Shown in pieces: positions 35,035 to 47,535 of a DNA stretch of 64,000 bases. The position numbers and the translations under genes are program-made. The stretch comes from Gossypium raimondii (Eukaryota > Streptophyta > Magnoliopsida > Malvales > Malvaceae). Position 1 is the stretch's first letter. Each line of letters begins with the position of its first letter. The notes under the pieces are model-generated. The model ran no database searches. It had not been told where the DNA came from and saw only the letters and a program-made list of their open reading frames with translations. The stretch is from the NCBI RefSeq assembly GCF_025698545.1, contig NC_068566.1, positions 44,681,192 through 44,745,191 of the forward strand, given 5' to 3'.

Positions 35035-36274
35035 CTAGATGGGAAGGTGGTGATGAGTATAAGGGGAATAGGCAGGTGAGGTAGCGACAAAAGATGGGGT
35101 GCTGCTAGTAGTAGTAGCCATCGTGGTCCTGGTCCCGGTTGGAGTCCTTTGAGGGCTTCTTGACCTTGACATCATGCTCAGGGTCACGGTACTGCGCCCA
35201 TCTGCTCTCTCCCCGCTTCTCCGAGGCCCTTTCTCTGCCCACTTCAGCTCTGCTTGCTTCACCATACTCGGGTACCTCCAACAGCAGCCCATCTTTCCTG
35301 CTCTTTTTATGTACCTATCCAATCACTCATAAAACGTTCTCTCTTATTGTTTGCACATCTATATATCTATATAATTCACTCCAAAACTTAACTCTTCATG
35401 GGGAAATGTTATGTTACCTTGGGCTGAATCTTCTTCCCAAACACAGAACGCACTTTCTGCCTTCTGCCATTTCTCCCATCCCAATACATACACATTGCCT
35501 ACAGTACACCCTTCCACAAACCTGCATATATATGCTAGCTAGTGGTAATCTTGAATTGTTCAAAAACAGAGATATGCAGCGTATATATTTTTGAAATTGG
35601 TTTCTAAACTAGAAATTAAAGTTTCTGACAACTTATTGACCATATCCTAACTGCATAAATTCATTAAACATCAGCTTCCGGTCATATAGTGTCTCGGCCA
35701 TGCAGCCGTTGCTTTTCTTTTGCACAAATTAAATGAAATTAAATATCTTGGTTACCAGGCATCGATGGCGGAAGATGTATATGTAAGTACTGCAGATGGT
35801 GCATATGTTGGAGTGAGGAATCCCAGGGCGGCGTCTTTGCCCTCTTTCCGGATAGTTAGATGCCATGCTTATGACGCTTACGTCATCGTAGGACACCCCA
35901 TGCCTAAACTCCGTATGACCCCTGGGACTAGTTCGTTGAGTTTGATCCTTCCAGGCACGATGGTGATCCATTCCCATGTGGGAATCAAAGTTGTCAGTGT
36001 CGTGAACATAATGTTTATGGTGATGGTTGGTCCCTTGCAGGCCTCTGCTGAAATCAAGGCTGGGAAGTTTGGTCAAAGATGATCCTAATTGTTTTGGAGT
36101 TGGAGCATTGTCTTGCTGAAGGGGATCCATCGCGCTGGTGCTTCTCTTGTTATCAGATGCGCTTGCCTTTTGCTTCATGTCAGCTAGGTCCTGGAAAGTG
36201 AGATTAACAGAGTCATCGGGGATCCCCAGATATAGTTGTTCAAGCTCCACTCGGGCCTTGGCCAAATCTCCCAT
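35035..36274 (-). CDS. FYVE-type zinc-finger protein, plant-specific family
   Basis: Three minus-strand exons (36274-35756, 35521-35418, 35314-35035) join in phase with GT-AG ends to give 300 residues. ATG 36274 is the first in frame and opens a conserved-looking GDLAKARVELEQLYLGIPD segment, a short likely helix. Cysteines at 158, 161, 172, 175, 180, 183, 197 and 200 plus H170 follow C-x2-C-x10-C-x2-C-x4-C-x2-C-x13-C-x2-C, with RHRC-x2-CGRVYC at the core. This is the spacing of FYVE-like double zinc fingers, which bind phosphatidylinositol 3-phosphate or protein partners on endosomes. The basic WxxD patch of classical FYVE domains is not evident, so lipid binding is uncertain. After the finger comes a conserved-looking KMGCCWRYPSMVKQAELKWA block, then a Ser/Thr/Pro-rich tail. 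The finger is split exactly between L173 and V174 by an intron. Biological role unknown to me. Confidence 0.82.
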
Positions 36275-38091
36275 TCTGATGTTGATGATTCTTAATTGCT
36301 TCGATGCACAAGGGAGAGAGGTTTGTGGGGGAATGAAGTGTTCCAAGTTATTAAGGGGTGAAAGCGCGTTTATTGTAATGTTTCATTGAAGATGGAGACG
36401 CGTATGTATATTTAATTTAATAAAATGCATGGCCGGACTAGACGATGTTATACTTTGGCGTGAGGTTCTTCAGCCTCATTATCAAACCACAATTCTCACC
36501 AAACTGATCTATCATTTGATTGCAATTATTTTAATGTGGTGTTGGAACCAAGGAAAGCCATATATTATTTGGTTTATGATTCATGGGTTTAGTTTGAGAG
36601 ATTTAATCTTTTTCATGGTTTTGATGTATAGATTTACTTTGAGGTTGATTTCTTGACTCAATTTGAGTGGATAAATTTAGTTTGAGAGATTTGTGACATA
36701 ATCGAAATCGAGAGATTGGTGAAACCGGAGAGAAGAACACCCATCTCAATTATTCATTCACGAAACTAATTATGAAAAACTTAATAACCTAACCTATAAT
36801 GTATGTGAGAAGATAAAAATGAAGCAGGTGAAGGCCGGACTACATATTCATATAGAGATAAACAAATAAAGATGAAATTATATATTTGTCAGAAACAATG
36901 GTTAGAATTAGTGAAGGATTGAAGTAAAGTTAAAAGTGGTAACCAAACAAATGCATGCACTTGTTGATAAGTAAACGGAAACTTCCCCTCTTAATTACCA
37001 CTCATGCATGTCGCATTCCATATTTTGGTATGTTGGATGCAAAAGCTAAGTATAATATTAAATAACACTCAACCTAGTATTATTATATTAAGATGTTTGG
37101 TTGTTAAATATTGTGATATTTATTATTTACCATCTGTCTAAAACCAAATTCCATAGCAATTAAAACAAAACCCTTTCGGGATGGAATTACTTATGCCCCT
37201 TGTATTTTATTTTATTATTTTCCTTCAGAGTTGAATGCACTTGTGGATAAATAAAATTTTGAGGCTTGTTTATTAAATTGACCAAATACGAATAAGAATA
37301 ATTCAATTCATTTATCTTTATGATCAAGTTTGTTTATATTTGTTTAAAACTCATTTAAAACTTATTTATTGTTCAATTAACATATATTAAAAATTATTTT
37401 GTTCAATATGTGTTTTATTTATAATATAATTATTAATATTTATATTTAATTATTTTATATCTAAAAATAATATATATGTTTATTTATTGTTTCTTTATTA
37501 TTCATGAACACATTTGAGAACATGTTAATATTAAACAAATAAGCATAAACACATAATTTTAAATAAACATGAATAGAAGTCCATGTGTTCAAACTCAATT
37601 CATTTACAACCCTATACCACCCACCATTCATATCGAAAAAAGACCTTCCCCACCAAAAGAACAGGAAAAGGAGAAGAATACAATTCACTGATTAAATTAT
37701 TCTATCTGCAACAAGCTGGAAAAAGAAGGAATTAAACCAACCGATTACATTTGAATAAATTTAATATGTTATGTTCTGTTTTAGCGAATTCAACTTGTTT
37801 ATATCGTTACTTATAAATATAGATGATTGATAAACCAAATCACGGCCACCACCTAGCACCAGCAGAATGTATGGATAACAAGACTGCCATAATAAATGTG
37901 GAAAGAAACAGACAGAGACAAAGACAAAGAGGCGCCCCATTTACTTGGTATAAAGGTAACCAGCTTAACAAAGGTTATTGCAGTGTGTGTGTATTTGAAG
38001 ATGTGAGGCTAACACCTACAGAACTAATATACCTGTAAAAGGAAAGGAAAAAAAAAAAAAAAAAAGAGCAGCAAATCTGCCAAGGACATTT
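36275..38091. other. Intergenic stretch, no gene recognised
   Basis: It contains the promoter side of the zinc-finger gene and the downstream side of the VAL gene. It is AT-rich, with no convincing coding frame. An A-run of about 20 bases lies near 38046-38065, just past the VAL stop codon. Confidence 0.4.
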
Positions 38092-41000
38092 TCATTGAAG
38101 ACTATTTCTCTCCAAGCAGGGCTCCTTATGCCCTACATGCTCCCATCCTACAGATGCAAGAAACTCTTCATCAGAGAGGGGTCTCTCATTCTCTCTATTA
38201 ACTTTTGACTGAAAATGGGACCCAAGGCTACCCTGTTGCTGTTGCTCAGTCTTTAAGCTTTCAATTCCATTTTGCTTAATGTAATTTTCTACTGGCAAGC
38301 TGGTAGCTTCAACAAAACTCATCATATTCAATCCTCCTTCAAGTTGCACATCTTCACGAATGGGGTGACAATTCAGGTCTATTTCTCCAGTGCTGGCCTC
38401 TGCTACCTCACCTTCAATTCTGCTTCGACTTCCTTCATTTTCTGAATGATCGTTTCTTGTGTCCTTCAGCTCTGTTTCATCCATTTGCTTCTTATTATCC
38501 CTTTCGGAAATTTCTGCTTCACGTTCTGATTGGCGTTTCTTCTTCCGTAGCATGAGTGTTTTAAACCGGCGTTTTACTGTCAAGCACACATTACAGGTGC
38601 AATTCGCTTTGTGCTTTCCCTTCCCACTTGGAGGCTGAATGCACACAATGCAGGTACAACCAGGACGGTGTCTAGGATGTTTTGTTGTAGCTCCAACTGA
38701 AGACTCCCCCACATCACCCATTTTGTCACCTAGAACTGCAGCGCTTGCCAGAGCATCCAAGCCTGTAGGTTCAGGTTCTGGGGCTACCTTAGGGCTTTCT
38801 TGAACTTTTGCCTTCTTCAAATCTGGGGAAAGGTTTCAAGTGGTGATAGTAGTCAAGAAGTATAATGAAAGTCAAATAGGACACCAACTATAAGGGCTGA
38901 AATAAATATACACGCATATATATATATGCATACATGTGTGTGCATGTATGAGTGTCTATGTGAGCGCATGGCACATTTATTCATGCCAAATAATGAAAAT
39001 AATGCAGCACTGTCACACATACACAAAAAAAAAAAAAAAAAAATGCAGTCTGTAGCTAGTCAAGTATCACGGTATACAAAGATATGCATATGTCTACTTG
39101 CTCAAATGTGTGCAAAACTAATGCGGCATTAACACATGAATAAAGGATCATTTACAGTATACAAAACGTTCTGAAACCATCTTCCTGTAGAAAGAAAACC
39201 TACTTTGTTTTCCTAAAATTATCCTAAATAATGTGCCACAGAACCTCTTCTGGAATATTGCCCTACCTGTACCCACTTTGAGAATATTCTCCAGTTCCTT
39301 TGGGCCGGTCTCCTCTGGTGCAGAACATGCACACCTAGGAACACATACTCAATCAGCAAAGCATAAATATCAAGACTAACGTTTCATCCCACAAAATGGT
39401 CCCTCAATAGTAGCAATCTTGTTAAAAAAAATAAAACAAAATGTCCCACCTGCTAGAATCCCAAACATTATCAGAACATTTCCACTTTGAAGGGAGGAGA
39501 ACATCAACTGGTAACCTTCGCCATTTGGAGCAATCATCGCACTGGGCCCATTGCTCCTGTTCCCTACAGACAATCCTCATATATTCCAGTTAAAAAAATA
39601 TAGAAGAAAAGAAGCTATACAAATATGTTCTTTACCAAATATGCAGCAATGTGAGATCTTAAAAGTTGTTCCAGCATCTATGGAACTATAATTCATGGCA
39701 AACTGGTATCATTCCAAAAGCAAGAAAAAGTTTCAATAATTAAAGTAAAAGAAGGAAACTGGAAAGTCGCGGTTATGTTCAAAAGAGACTGCATAACAAA
39801 CAATTTAGAGAGACAACAGATCAGAGCGTGGGTATAAAACCAAAGTTTTCCAAACTGAAAGTTTGACCACCCTACGGAAGGATTTTAATGCTTTGAAACA
39901 TTGTCAGCATTCACAATCAGGAAATAGCTCCAAAACTTAGACTTCTGCTAGCAGAAGCAAGACTACTATAGAACATGTTCAAATAATCTTTTACAGTTCA
40001 GACCCTTTTGCAGATGCCCTAACCATAATCTTGCATGATCTATGAACAATGGCAAAACAAAGACAAATACTAGAACCACATTATAACTTCATCAACTGCC
40101 AATTTTTCCAATGACTAATGAGAAAATACAGAGAAATGTGTCATGTAGGCTTACCCAGATGGCCAGGCACCAAATATGGTCCTCTTTCCAAAAACAGGGG
40201 GTTCCTAAACAAACAAACATCATTGATCACAAACTTTAATTAAACATAGTATATATGAATTTGCATCGACAAATCATCACGGCATTGTTATAACAAAAGG
40301 AAAAAAGTGATTGCTACATACATCATATTCTTCAAATTCATGGTCCTCAATAGTCACAATGCTAGGCCTGACACTTGGGGGTGGACGAAGCAAGTCCTGT
40401 GCTTCTTCCCATGTGAGCCTTAACTCCAACGCATCTACACTATGCATCAGCAACCTCTTACTTTTGGATCCAATATTTCTAGTCTTCTTCTTCTCTGCAT
40501 TCATTGCTAGTTGATGCACGGAATTCTCATTTGCCCTGACTCCATGGTCCTCATCTCTACTGCGACTAATATTTCCATCAGGTAAACCAAAATGTTCAGA
40601 CAGAGCATTTCCAAGAAGATCCTTTCCTCCTTTTGGGGTCTGAAAAAGACCAGAGTAAGCACTCACTGTAGACAAATACTCAATTAAGTTTGAAAATCTT
40701 CATAATGATTCCAAAAAGGTTTGCATGGAGCTTGACCTGTGTATCAGAGTTTGCCGCCTTCCGGAACCCCATAACAAGTTTACCCCCAGGATCTATTCGA
40801 CTAAATGTAACTGCAACGGGAGAAAAAAAGTTATTACTAGTAAATAAGAGAAAGAAAACTTGAAGTCTGCAATGCAAGTTGACTTCTCACTAGCATTATA
40901 AAGCTATTAGATTATCAAGGAAAGAGGATACATAAATGCACTAAAGATCTCAAAAATAAATAAAATTTCACACAAGGAAACTGACATATAAAGTGAAACA

Positions 41001-44000
41001 AACAATCCAAAACCGTGGAGCACACAAAAAAATGCAAAGCAGGAGGAAAAGAAGAAGCAAGTACTAGTTTTGCTCTTCAGTTCTAATGGAAAAGAATTTC
41101 ACACAACCTTACTGAAGAAATCTAGTGTTTTCTTTTCCTGTTTCACATCATAAATAACTATTACAAAATGAATATAGATGGAGAGCAATGTTATAACTTT
41201 CATAGCTACGCATGTACCATGAGGAAAAAAATAAAGTTCCTCAAATAGGATGTAATACCTAAAGACATAGAACGGACATCCAAGCTATTAATTGGAGTCA
41301 AGGAAACTAACTCTAGACGCAGCATAAAAGCAACAGATTCAGACACCTACACGAGATTAAGGTCCATATAGAGAAACCGAAGTGATGGAGGGGTTTTATC
41401 CCTTTAAGAATCATAAAGGGACAGTTCCTAGTTATAGCCTCCAGATCCTTTAAAGGAAAAATTATCTTTTAACAATTTCAGATAAAGACACATAATAGAA
41501 GTGCATAAAGTGATCACTCTTAAGGCTTGAACCATTCTCTTTTTGTTCTCAGATCTCTAACCTAGAGGTACATTTCACCAAGCAAATTGCATTCAAGTTC
41601 TAATTCTTGGGGAAGTTGTTTCATTAGACATCGAATTATTCCCACTACAAAACCATTAAGCTATTCTGTACAGAGAACCATTAAAAGGATTCCTTTTCTA
41701 TCACAATAAAATTATCAATACAAAATCAAATAAGGAACAATAGCATAGATATCAAGCAAGATTATACATCATGCTCTTAGCAGTAAAGTAACAGATTATA
41801 CCAGTATCGCCTGCTCGTAGTTGCATGGACTGGATACAAGGAGTAACACCCTCCAAAACATACATCCTACTATTGTTATTTGGCCAAAATCTGAACTGAA
41901 ATGTCCATTCTTTCCCATTTACATCTTGAATCCTTAGAGGAAGGCCTTCTGATTGTGAAATTGGAGGAAAATATGCCTGCATTGATTTCTAGTTCATACA
42001 AATGCAATGCCAGGACAAGAATGAAGGGGTAGATAGGGGGACTTTGTTGCAGAGGGTGGGGTGCAAGGAAAAGGCATGAAAGTGAGTATATAGAAAAACT
42101 TACTTCAGCACATGCTTTTGGGAGCACTAATCGACCAATTCGACCAGCATCACTGGCACTGAGAACCTTCTCAAACAGTGGCACAATGGTAGATTTTAAA
42201 CTTCAAATTTGCAACTTAAGGTGAACAACAAATTTGAACCAACAGAGTTAATAAAAACTACATATATAAATCATTCTAGGAAAACCAGAATTTAGAAACT
42301 TAAGCTAACAATCATGGATACTCTCCCGATAGTTTCTGTAGCTCTTGGTCAGTAATCCTGGGCCAATACCGAGGAAGTAAATGATTTTTCCCACGTCCCT
42401 CAACTGGTGGCCTTGTGATACGTGCCTGAGGAATCATGCCTTTATTCAGTTCTGAACTTGTTGTTAGACCATTTTTAGAGGGTTTGGGCAATATGCGACG
42501 AGATTGCTGCCCTTGTTGAAAAGAGGACCATGTTTTGCTCGGTTCTTTTCCATCAGCTAGCCCACTGGAAAAAGGCAGTAAAAAATTGGGATTGGCAGAA
42601 GATCCTCCCAAAGACATGCTCAAATAAGGTTGTGGAAGTGAATCCTGAATATCTCTAACGTCCAAAGCTGATCTAGCATTGTCTAATTTTGCAAAGTTAG
42701 CTGGTCGGACATATGGTTGTGTAGCATTTGAAAACCCAGCACCTACTTTCTCAGTGGGGCATATGACTTCCTCTCCTCTGTGTTGCCCAAGAGATGCATT
42801 TGCATCACCTCTCTGAGATTGAGGCAAGAGGTTGCATTCATTAGCCTCCATGGATTTGCACAATGGTGCAAGTGTTCTCTCATCAACATGATCACTAACT
42901 GCTTTACCTTCAACAGCACTGGATCCAGCATTATTCATTGGCACTGCTCCAACTCCTTCAGGGATTTCATCACCATGTGTCTGCATCACAAAAGGTAAAA
43001 TAACAGTAGGAAGCAACAAGAACACGACCAATTAATATTCCAAAGACCAAATTACTTAATGTGCCATTTCAATTGTTAAAATATTGGTTCCTAGATCCTA
43101 CTTTCCGTGGACTTCGGTGCTACAACTGAGATCATCACTACAAATGAAGCAAAAGATTACAAAAATAAAAAGGCTAGCAGAAGAGCTACGTTGGTGTAAA
43201 GAAGCATCAACTTTTTCCCATGATCTCAAACCAGGGTTACCATATATGTTTGACTGAAACGAAAATTCATGTTAAACATCAAAAGAAGAAACCAAGTGAG
43301 TGACAGAAAAAAGTACCTGAATTCTTTTAACTGTATGAAGTCGGGAGCTCTTTGCGCAGCTGATACACCCAACACCACCATAATCTAGGAGTTCAAGCAG
43401 ATAATTGGAGGCTATGCATCCACAGTGAAGATGCTGCCATATCAAGTTTAATTACTTAAAAATGATAGACAATTGATTATTGATTGAACTATAATAAGAT
43501 CAGCAGGATTATCAGCTTACATTGCCGCATATTCGGCACTCCCTCCAGCCAGATTCTTCCAAGTGGAATGTATCACAATAGACACCATCCTCGTAGGCAG
43601 AGCTTAAGCACAGAAGTCAGAAGACAAAAAAAGAAAAGAAAAGAGAAAGCATTGAAAATCAATAGAATTAAACAGTTAATACATGAATAAAACAACACTA
43701 TCGCCTTAATAGTTCAGGAAAAAAAATCTAAGTCTCTATTGGAAGTAGAATATCATGCACCAATGCACACCGTCTGAGAGGAGGGGAATTCCATGCAGCT
43801 CCTGATCTATTTTAGCAGTATCAGCGCTTAATTTAGGTACATTGATGATGCGTATTCTACAGCTTTTAGCAATAATGACTCGAAATTTAGAAGACCACTA
43901 ATGAAGTGCAGTTTTGAATGGTTAAATAACATATATGTTTTTGAACACCAGATTAAGCGCAAAATCTCACAGGTACTTATACGATCTATAAAATTAATAC

Positions 44001-44289
44001 TTGTTTTGATAAATTTCTGAAAAAAGGGTGAAAGTACCTGTGAGATTTTGAAAAACGTAAAACAATAAGGGTGATAAAATAAATCCAAATTTGTAGTACT
44101 AGTAGCAAGGAAAGTGTTAAATTTGAAACCCAAAACCCAAAATGTGGAACTGATAGAAATATGAAGATTGGAGTACCCGCAGGGGTAGCAGAGATGAGCA
44201 AAACCACCAGATCGCAAAGGCCAACCCTTCTTCCATTCATTGCTGGTAGCAGCTCCACAGGAGGAATTCATGCAAATCTTGGACCCCAT
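38092..44289 (-). CDS. VAL1: B3-domain transcriptional repressor of the VAL/HSI2 family
   Basis: Twelve minus-strand exons join in phase to give 865 residues: 44289-44177, 43602-43521, 43433-43317, 42980-42322, 42200-42104, 41976-41802, 40810-40737, 40639-40322, 40204-40155, 39563-39450, 39334-39267, 38822-38092. Domains in order: a PHD-like Cys/His zinc region (about 1-105, starting [11 protein letters not shown]); a B3 DNA-binding domain (about 327-435, [20 protein letters not shown] to the GFRKA block); a CW zinc finger (about 565-615, [14 protein letters not shown]); a CxCxxC pair (about 677-702) followed by a basic KRRF/RKKKR stretch; and an EAR motif DLNCHP at 771-776. In Arabidopsis these repressors bind RY (CATGCA) elements, recruit histone deacetylase and Polycomb, and silence seed genes and FLC. 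The presence of PHD-L, CW and EAR places it with VAL1/VAL2, not VAL3; VAL1 versus VAL2 is not settled. No breaks seen. Confidence 0.93.
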
Positions 44290-44584
44290 CCAGCACAAGC
44301 TGCTCAAATCAAAATCAAAAATCAAAATCAAATCCCCTTTCAAAGTCATTCATGAGTCCAATTATAATTTCATCAATGGAACACCCCCATGCACAACATA
44401 TATCGAATATTTCCAAAAAGAGAAAAAAAAAGAAGCATGATGATAACATTAAAAGGAAGCTGACCTCGTTCAACCCACAACAAATCAGTCATTCAGAGAA
44501 GCAACCCACTTCACTTGGAATGAACAAGAAGAAGAAGGAGGAGGAGGTAGTCAACCAGCAAGAAGTGGACGAGTGAATAAAACA

Positions 44585-44622
44585 AAGAGAAGAAAAGAGA
44601 AGAGAAGAGAAGAGAAGAGAAG
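44585..44622. repeat. GAGAA/GAAGA microsatellite upstream of the VAL gene
   Basis: A run of AGAGAAGAGAAG units about 300 bases upstream of the VAL start codon, reading as a CT-rich tract on the gene's strand. Such tracts are common in plant 5' UTRs and can bind GAGA-binding BPC proteins. Confidence 0.65.
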
Positions 44623-45999
44623 CGTAACGGCGGTGGTAGATGTAATTATGCTTTGTTATTGCTATAGTTACTACTACAACTACACATAAATTTAGAATTA
44701 AAAAAAAGGAACCCAAAGAAAACGTGCCTATGTTTATGTTTTGTGAGAGAGAAAAGAGTGAGTGCATGCACGAGCAGCGTCAGAGCATGACACTTGAAGA
44801 CACACCACACCGCTTAAGCCTTAAAGTTAAAACCCCTTTCAGTTCAACCCAAACCCGAACTAACTCTCTCTCCCTCTCTGCCCTTTCTCCTTTTCGGGCA
44901 CTCATACACTCACCCAGCCGTTTCCTTGGATTCTGTGACCTCTTCTGTCTCATCTTATATTACTTCAACAGGGATTGGGCCTGTGGGCTGTGTTTCTTTT
45001 ACCAATGGCTACGCCCTCTTTCTGTCACTTTCCAGCGTCATCAACTTATTTATGTTACTTACGACTCCGATTTAACTCATGCTTGACTCCCCTTAGTTGG
45101 ATAGTACGTGCATGTGTTGTTGTTATGCATGGTTGTACAGCACATGACATGGCCATATTTAAAGATTAATCCTTCATTAGAATATTACTTGCATGTTTGC
45201 GTAGCATAGGAACTCTACACTTTAAAGTTTTTAAAATATAAAAATGGAAGAATTCGATTCAGCTTCCTCATTACATGTCAAAAATAGGCTGTTATATACT
45301 AATTTACTTAATTAATCAATTCCTAATCATCACTCACATCACAACCTTTTAAAGCAAACGATTATTAAAGCAGCAAAGCATCCACCTCCCTCGATCCTTG
45401 TTTATTGTGTTTGATTTTGGTTCTGCTAGGGTATATAAAAGATTTGACTTAATTTCTTATTGCCTTGCTTCTTTTTTCATCCGATAAGACTTTCATTCAC
45501 ACACAACCAATCATCTTTTTTCTTTCTTTAAACCACTCTTGATTGTTATTGGTATTATTATTGCAACTATAATAATGCATTGGCAGTTGGCATTAATGAA
45601 CCCACCAATAAGAGATTAAACCATATAATTGTAATGTCATGTGTCGTACGTCAAATCCGATGAATACTATGCCTATCATGCATAGACAACTGGAGAAATG
45701 AGATGCTTGGTTAATTGTTGTTGACTTGGCTGCTTGAAAACGTTGCGTTGCGTTTTTGGGAAAAGAAAAAGACTGTCCATTCAGAATGGTCAAAAGGGAA
45801 AGCGAAATCGAAAGTTTCAAATAGTGTATCAATGTTATTTTTTTAAAGTTCTATTCGCCTCACGTATATTATGGTGTGTAAAAGAGTTATTGACAAATGA
45901 ACCTCAAGAATACAATAAAGCCTAATGACTGGTTACGTTTTGCATTAACGGAAACAATCCATTGGTTACTCTTAATGGCATATGTTGGTTGCATGTTGA
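44623..45999. other. Intergenic stretch, no gene recognised
   Basis: Upstream of the VAL gene. It includes a CT-rich patch near 44865-44890 and AT-rich DNA. Short frames here lack recognisable protein features. Confidence 0.4.
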
Positions 46000-46951
46000 A
46001 TAAAGAATTGGTATGAATGGCATATAAATTAGATGATAATAGAATTTGAATTAGATGTATGCAATTGATATAAACTTATATTGCATTGACTTGAATCATG
46101 AAAATACCACTGAGTATTATCACTAAACATACGATTTGTTTTACCATGCGTAGGTATAGGTACATCTCGAGGTTCTAAGAAGTGATTCCAGCACCCAAGA
46201 GGTGATCTCGACTCAACAATATTTGTATAGTTTCATTTTGTTATATATATGGCATGTACTTAGGTTGAGTTGATTTTTGCATAAGGTGTGAATACGTTAA
46301 TAATTGAAGCTTAAACTGGTAACTTGGAAGTAGTCAAATGATTGATTTGCATATGTGAATTTGGTTCTTATATGTATTAATGTATGAAAGGTTGCAAAAT
46401 TGAGATTTATATGTGAATGTATATGTCAATTTGGTAAATGAATGGTAATTATAAGTGTTTAATTTAATATGTATGTTTAGGTAATATAAAGGTATATATG
46501 ATGAGATATGATAAGAATGAACATTTGAGAATGACATATTTGACTGGAATGGTGATTGATTGTGATGAATTTGTTTTCTAAATGGTGCAGGTTGGTGTTA
46601 TGTTGGACCATTTAGAAATAGATGATCATGTTGCGATGTCAGACCCTTAACGTCATGACAAGATCAATTCAGTGAGTTGCGTTGCGACGAGGAACCCTCA
46701 AAGTCGCGACGTCAACCCAATACTTTGAATTTTTTACAATTTGATCCTATTCGGTCTCAGGTTAGTAAAAGAGCATTTATAAGATCGTATAAGACTCGAA
46801 AATGATTACATATAGTATTATACACATATGTTACTTGTATTTGAATATTTAATGATATTAAATTGAATATAAATTATTATAGTTGCTCCAGTAATAAATA
46901 TGGTATCCTGTAGCTCGAACCCGACGATTGGGTTGGATTACGGTGTGTTAC
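46000..46951 (+). mobile_element. Gypsy-type LTR fragment ending in GTGTTACA
   Basis: The right end reads CCGACGATTGGGTTGGATTACGGTGTGTTACA and stops at about 46951. The preceding 350 bases include GTTGCGATGTC, GCGTTGCGACGAGG and GTCGCGACGTC blocks like those near 950-1165. Decayed gag sequence follows directly. The left boundary is a guess. Confidence 0.45.
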
Positions 46952-46959
46952 AATTGCAC

Positions 46960-47300
46960 TACCCCTATAATCCAATATTTGGAGGAGGAGGTTTACAACC
47001 AAGTGCTTATATCATATAGGCCACATCTCTAACAACTGCCTCAACTTAAAGGATGCAATTGAAGCTGCGATAAGGGAAAGATAGTTGGGAAGGTTTATAG
47101 AACAAAACCTTAACTACTCCCAAAAGCAAGGAAAGGAGGAACAAGTCTTAGGAGCCTTAAAATATTGGTGCAAAAGGAGGAGCGATCTTAGGATGCTGAT
47201 CCACGACGACCAACCACTTGAAAGAACAAAGACCAGAGGGGGAAAGGCAATTGGGCTCCTTCGAAGGCTAGTGTTTAGAGAAACAACTCCATTCATCATC
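46960..47300 (+). pseudogene. Gag C-terminal fragment of a gypsy-type element
   Basis: A frame from about 47009 reads C-x3-H-x2-GH-x4-C (KCLYHIGHISNNCLNLKDAI) followed, after one stop codon at 47081, by LGRFIEQNLN. This is the zinc-knuckle-plus-LGRF pattern found at the end of plant gypsy gag proteins. No pol follows because an LTR of another family begins at 47536. Confidence 0.55.
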
Positions 47301-47535
47301 TAACTTGAATTGAAATAATGATTGTTTATAAATGGGTGAAAGAGGTAGACAACTAAGGTGGAAGTGAAGGCTTTTCAAGATAGTAGGTACACGAGCTTTG
47401 TAGGAAAAAAAACAACCCAGAGTAGCTCGATGTGCCTTACTCTTAAGGCCAAGAGATAACACTCTACAGATGTTATGTAGAATACCACCAAAATAGACAT
47501 ATGAAGAAGGCAAGGCATAAGGAGGAGATGTACAC

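Noticed and set aside
36429-36656. A 75-codon hydrophobic plus-strand frame
   Set aside because: No domain or repeated hydrophobic segment typical of a family; AT-rich chance frame upstream of the zinc-finger gene.
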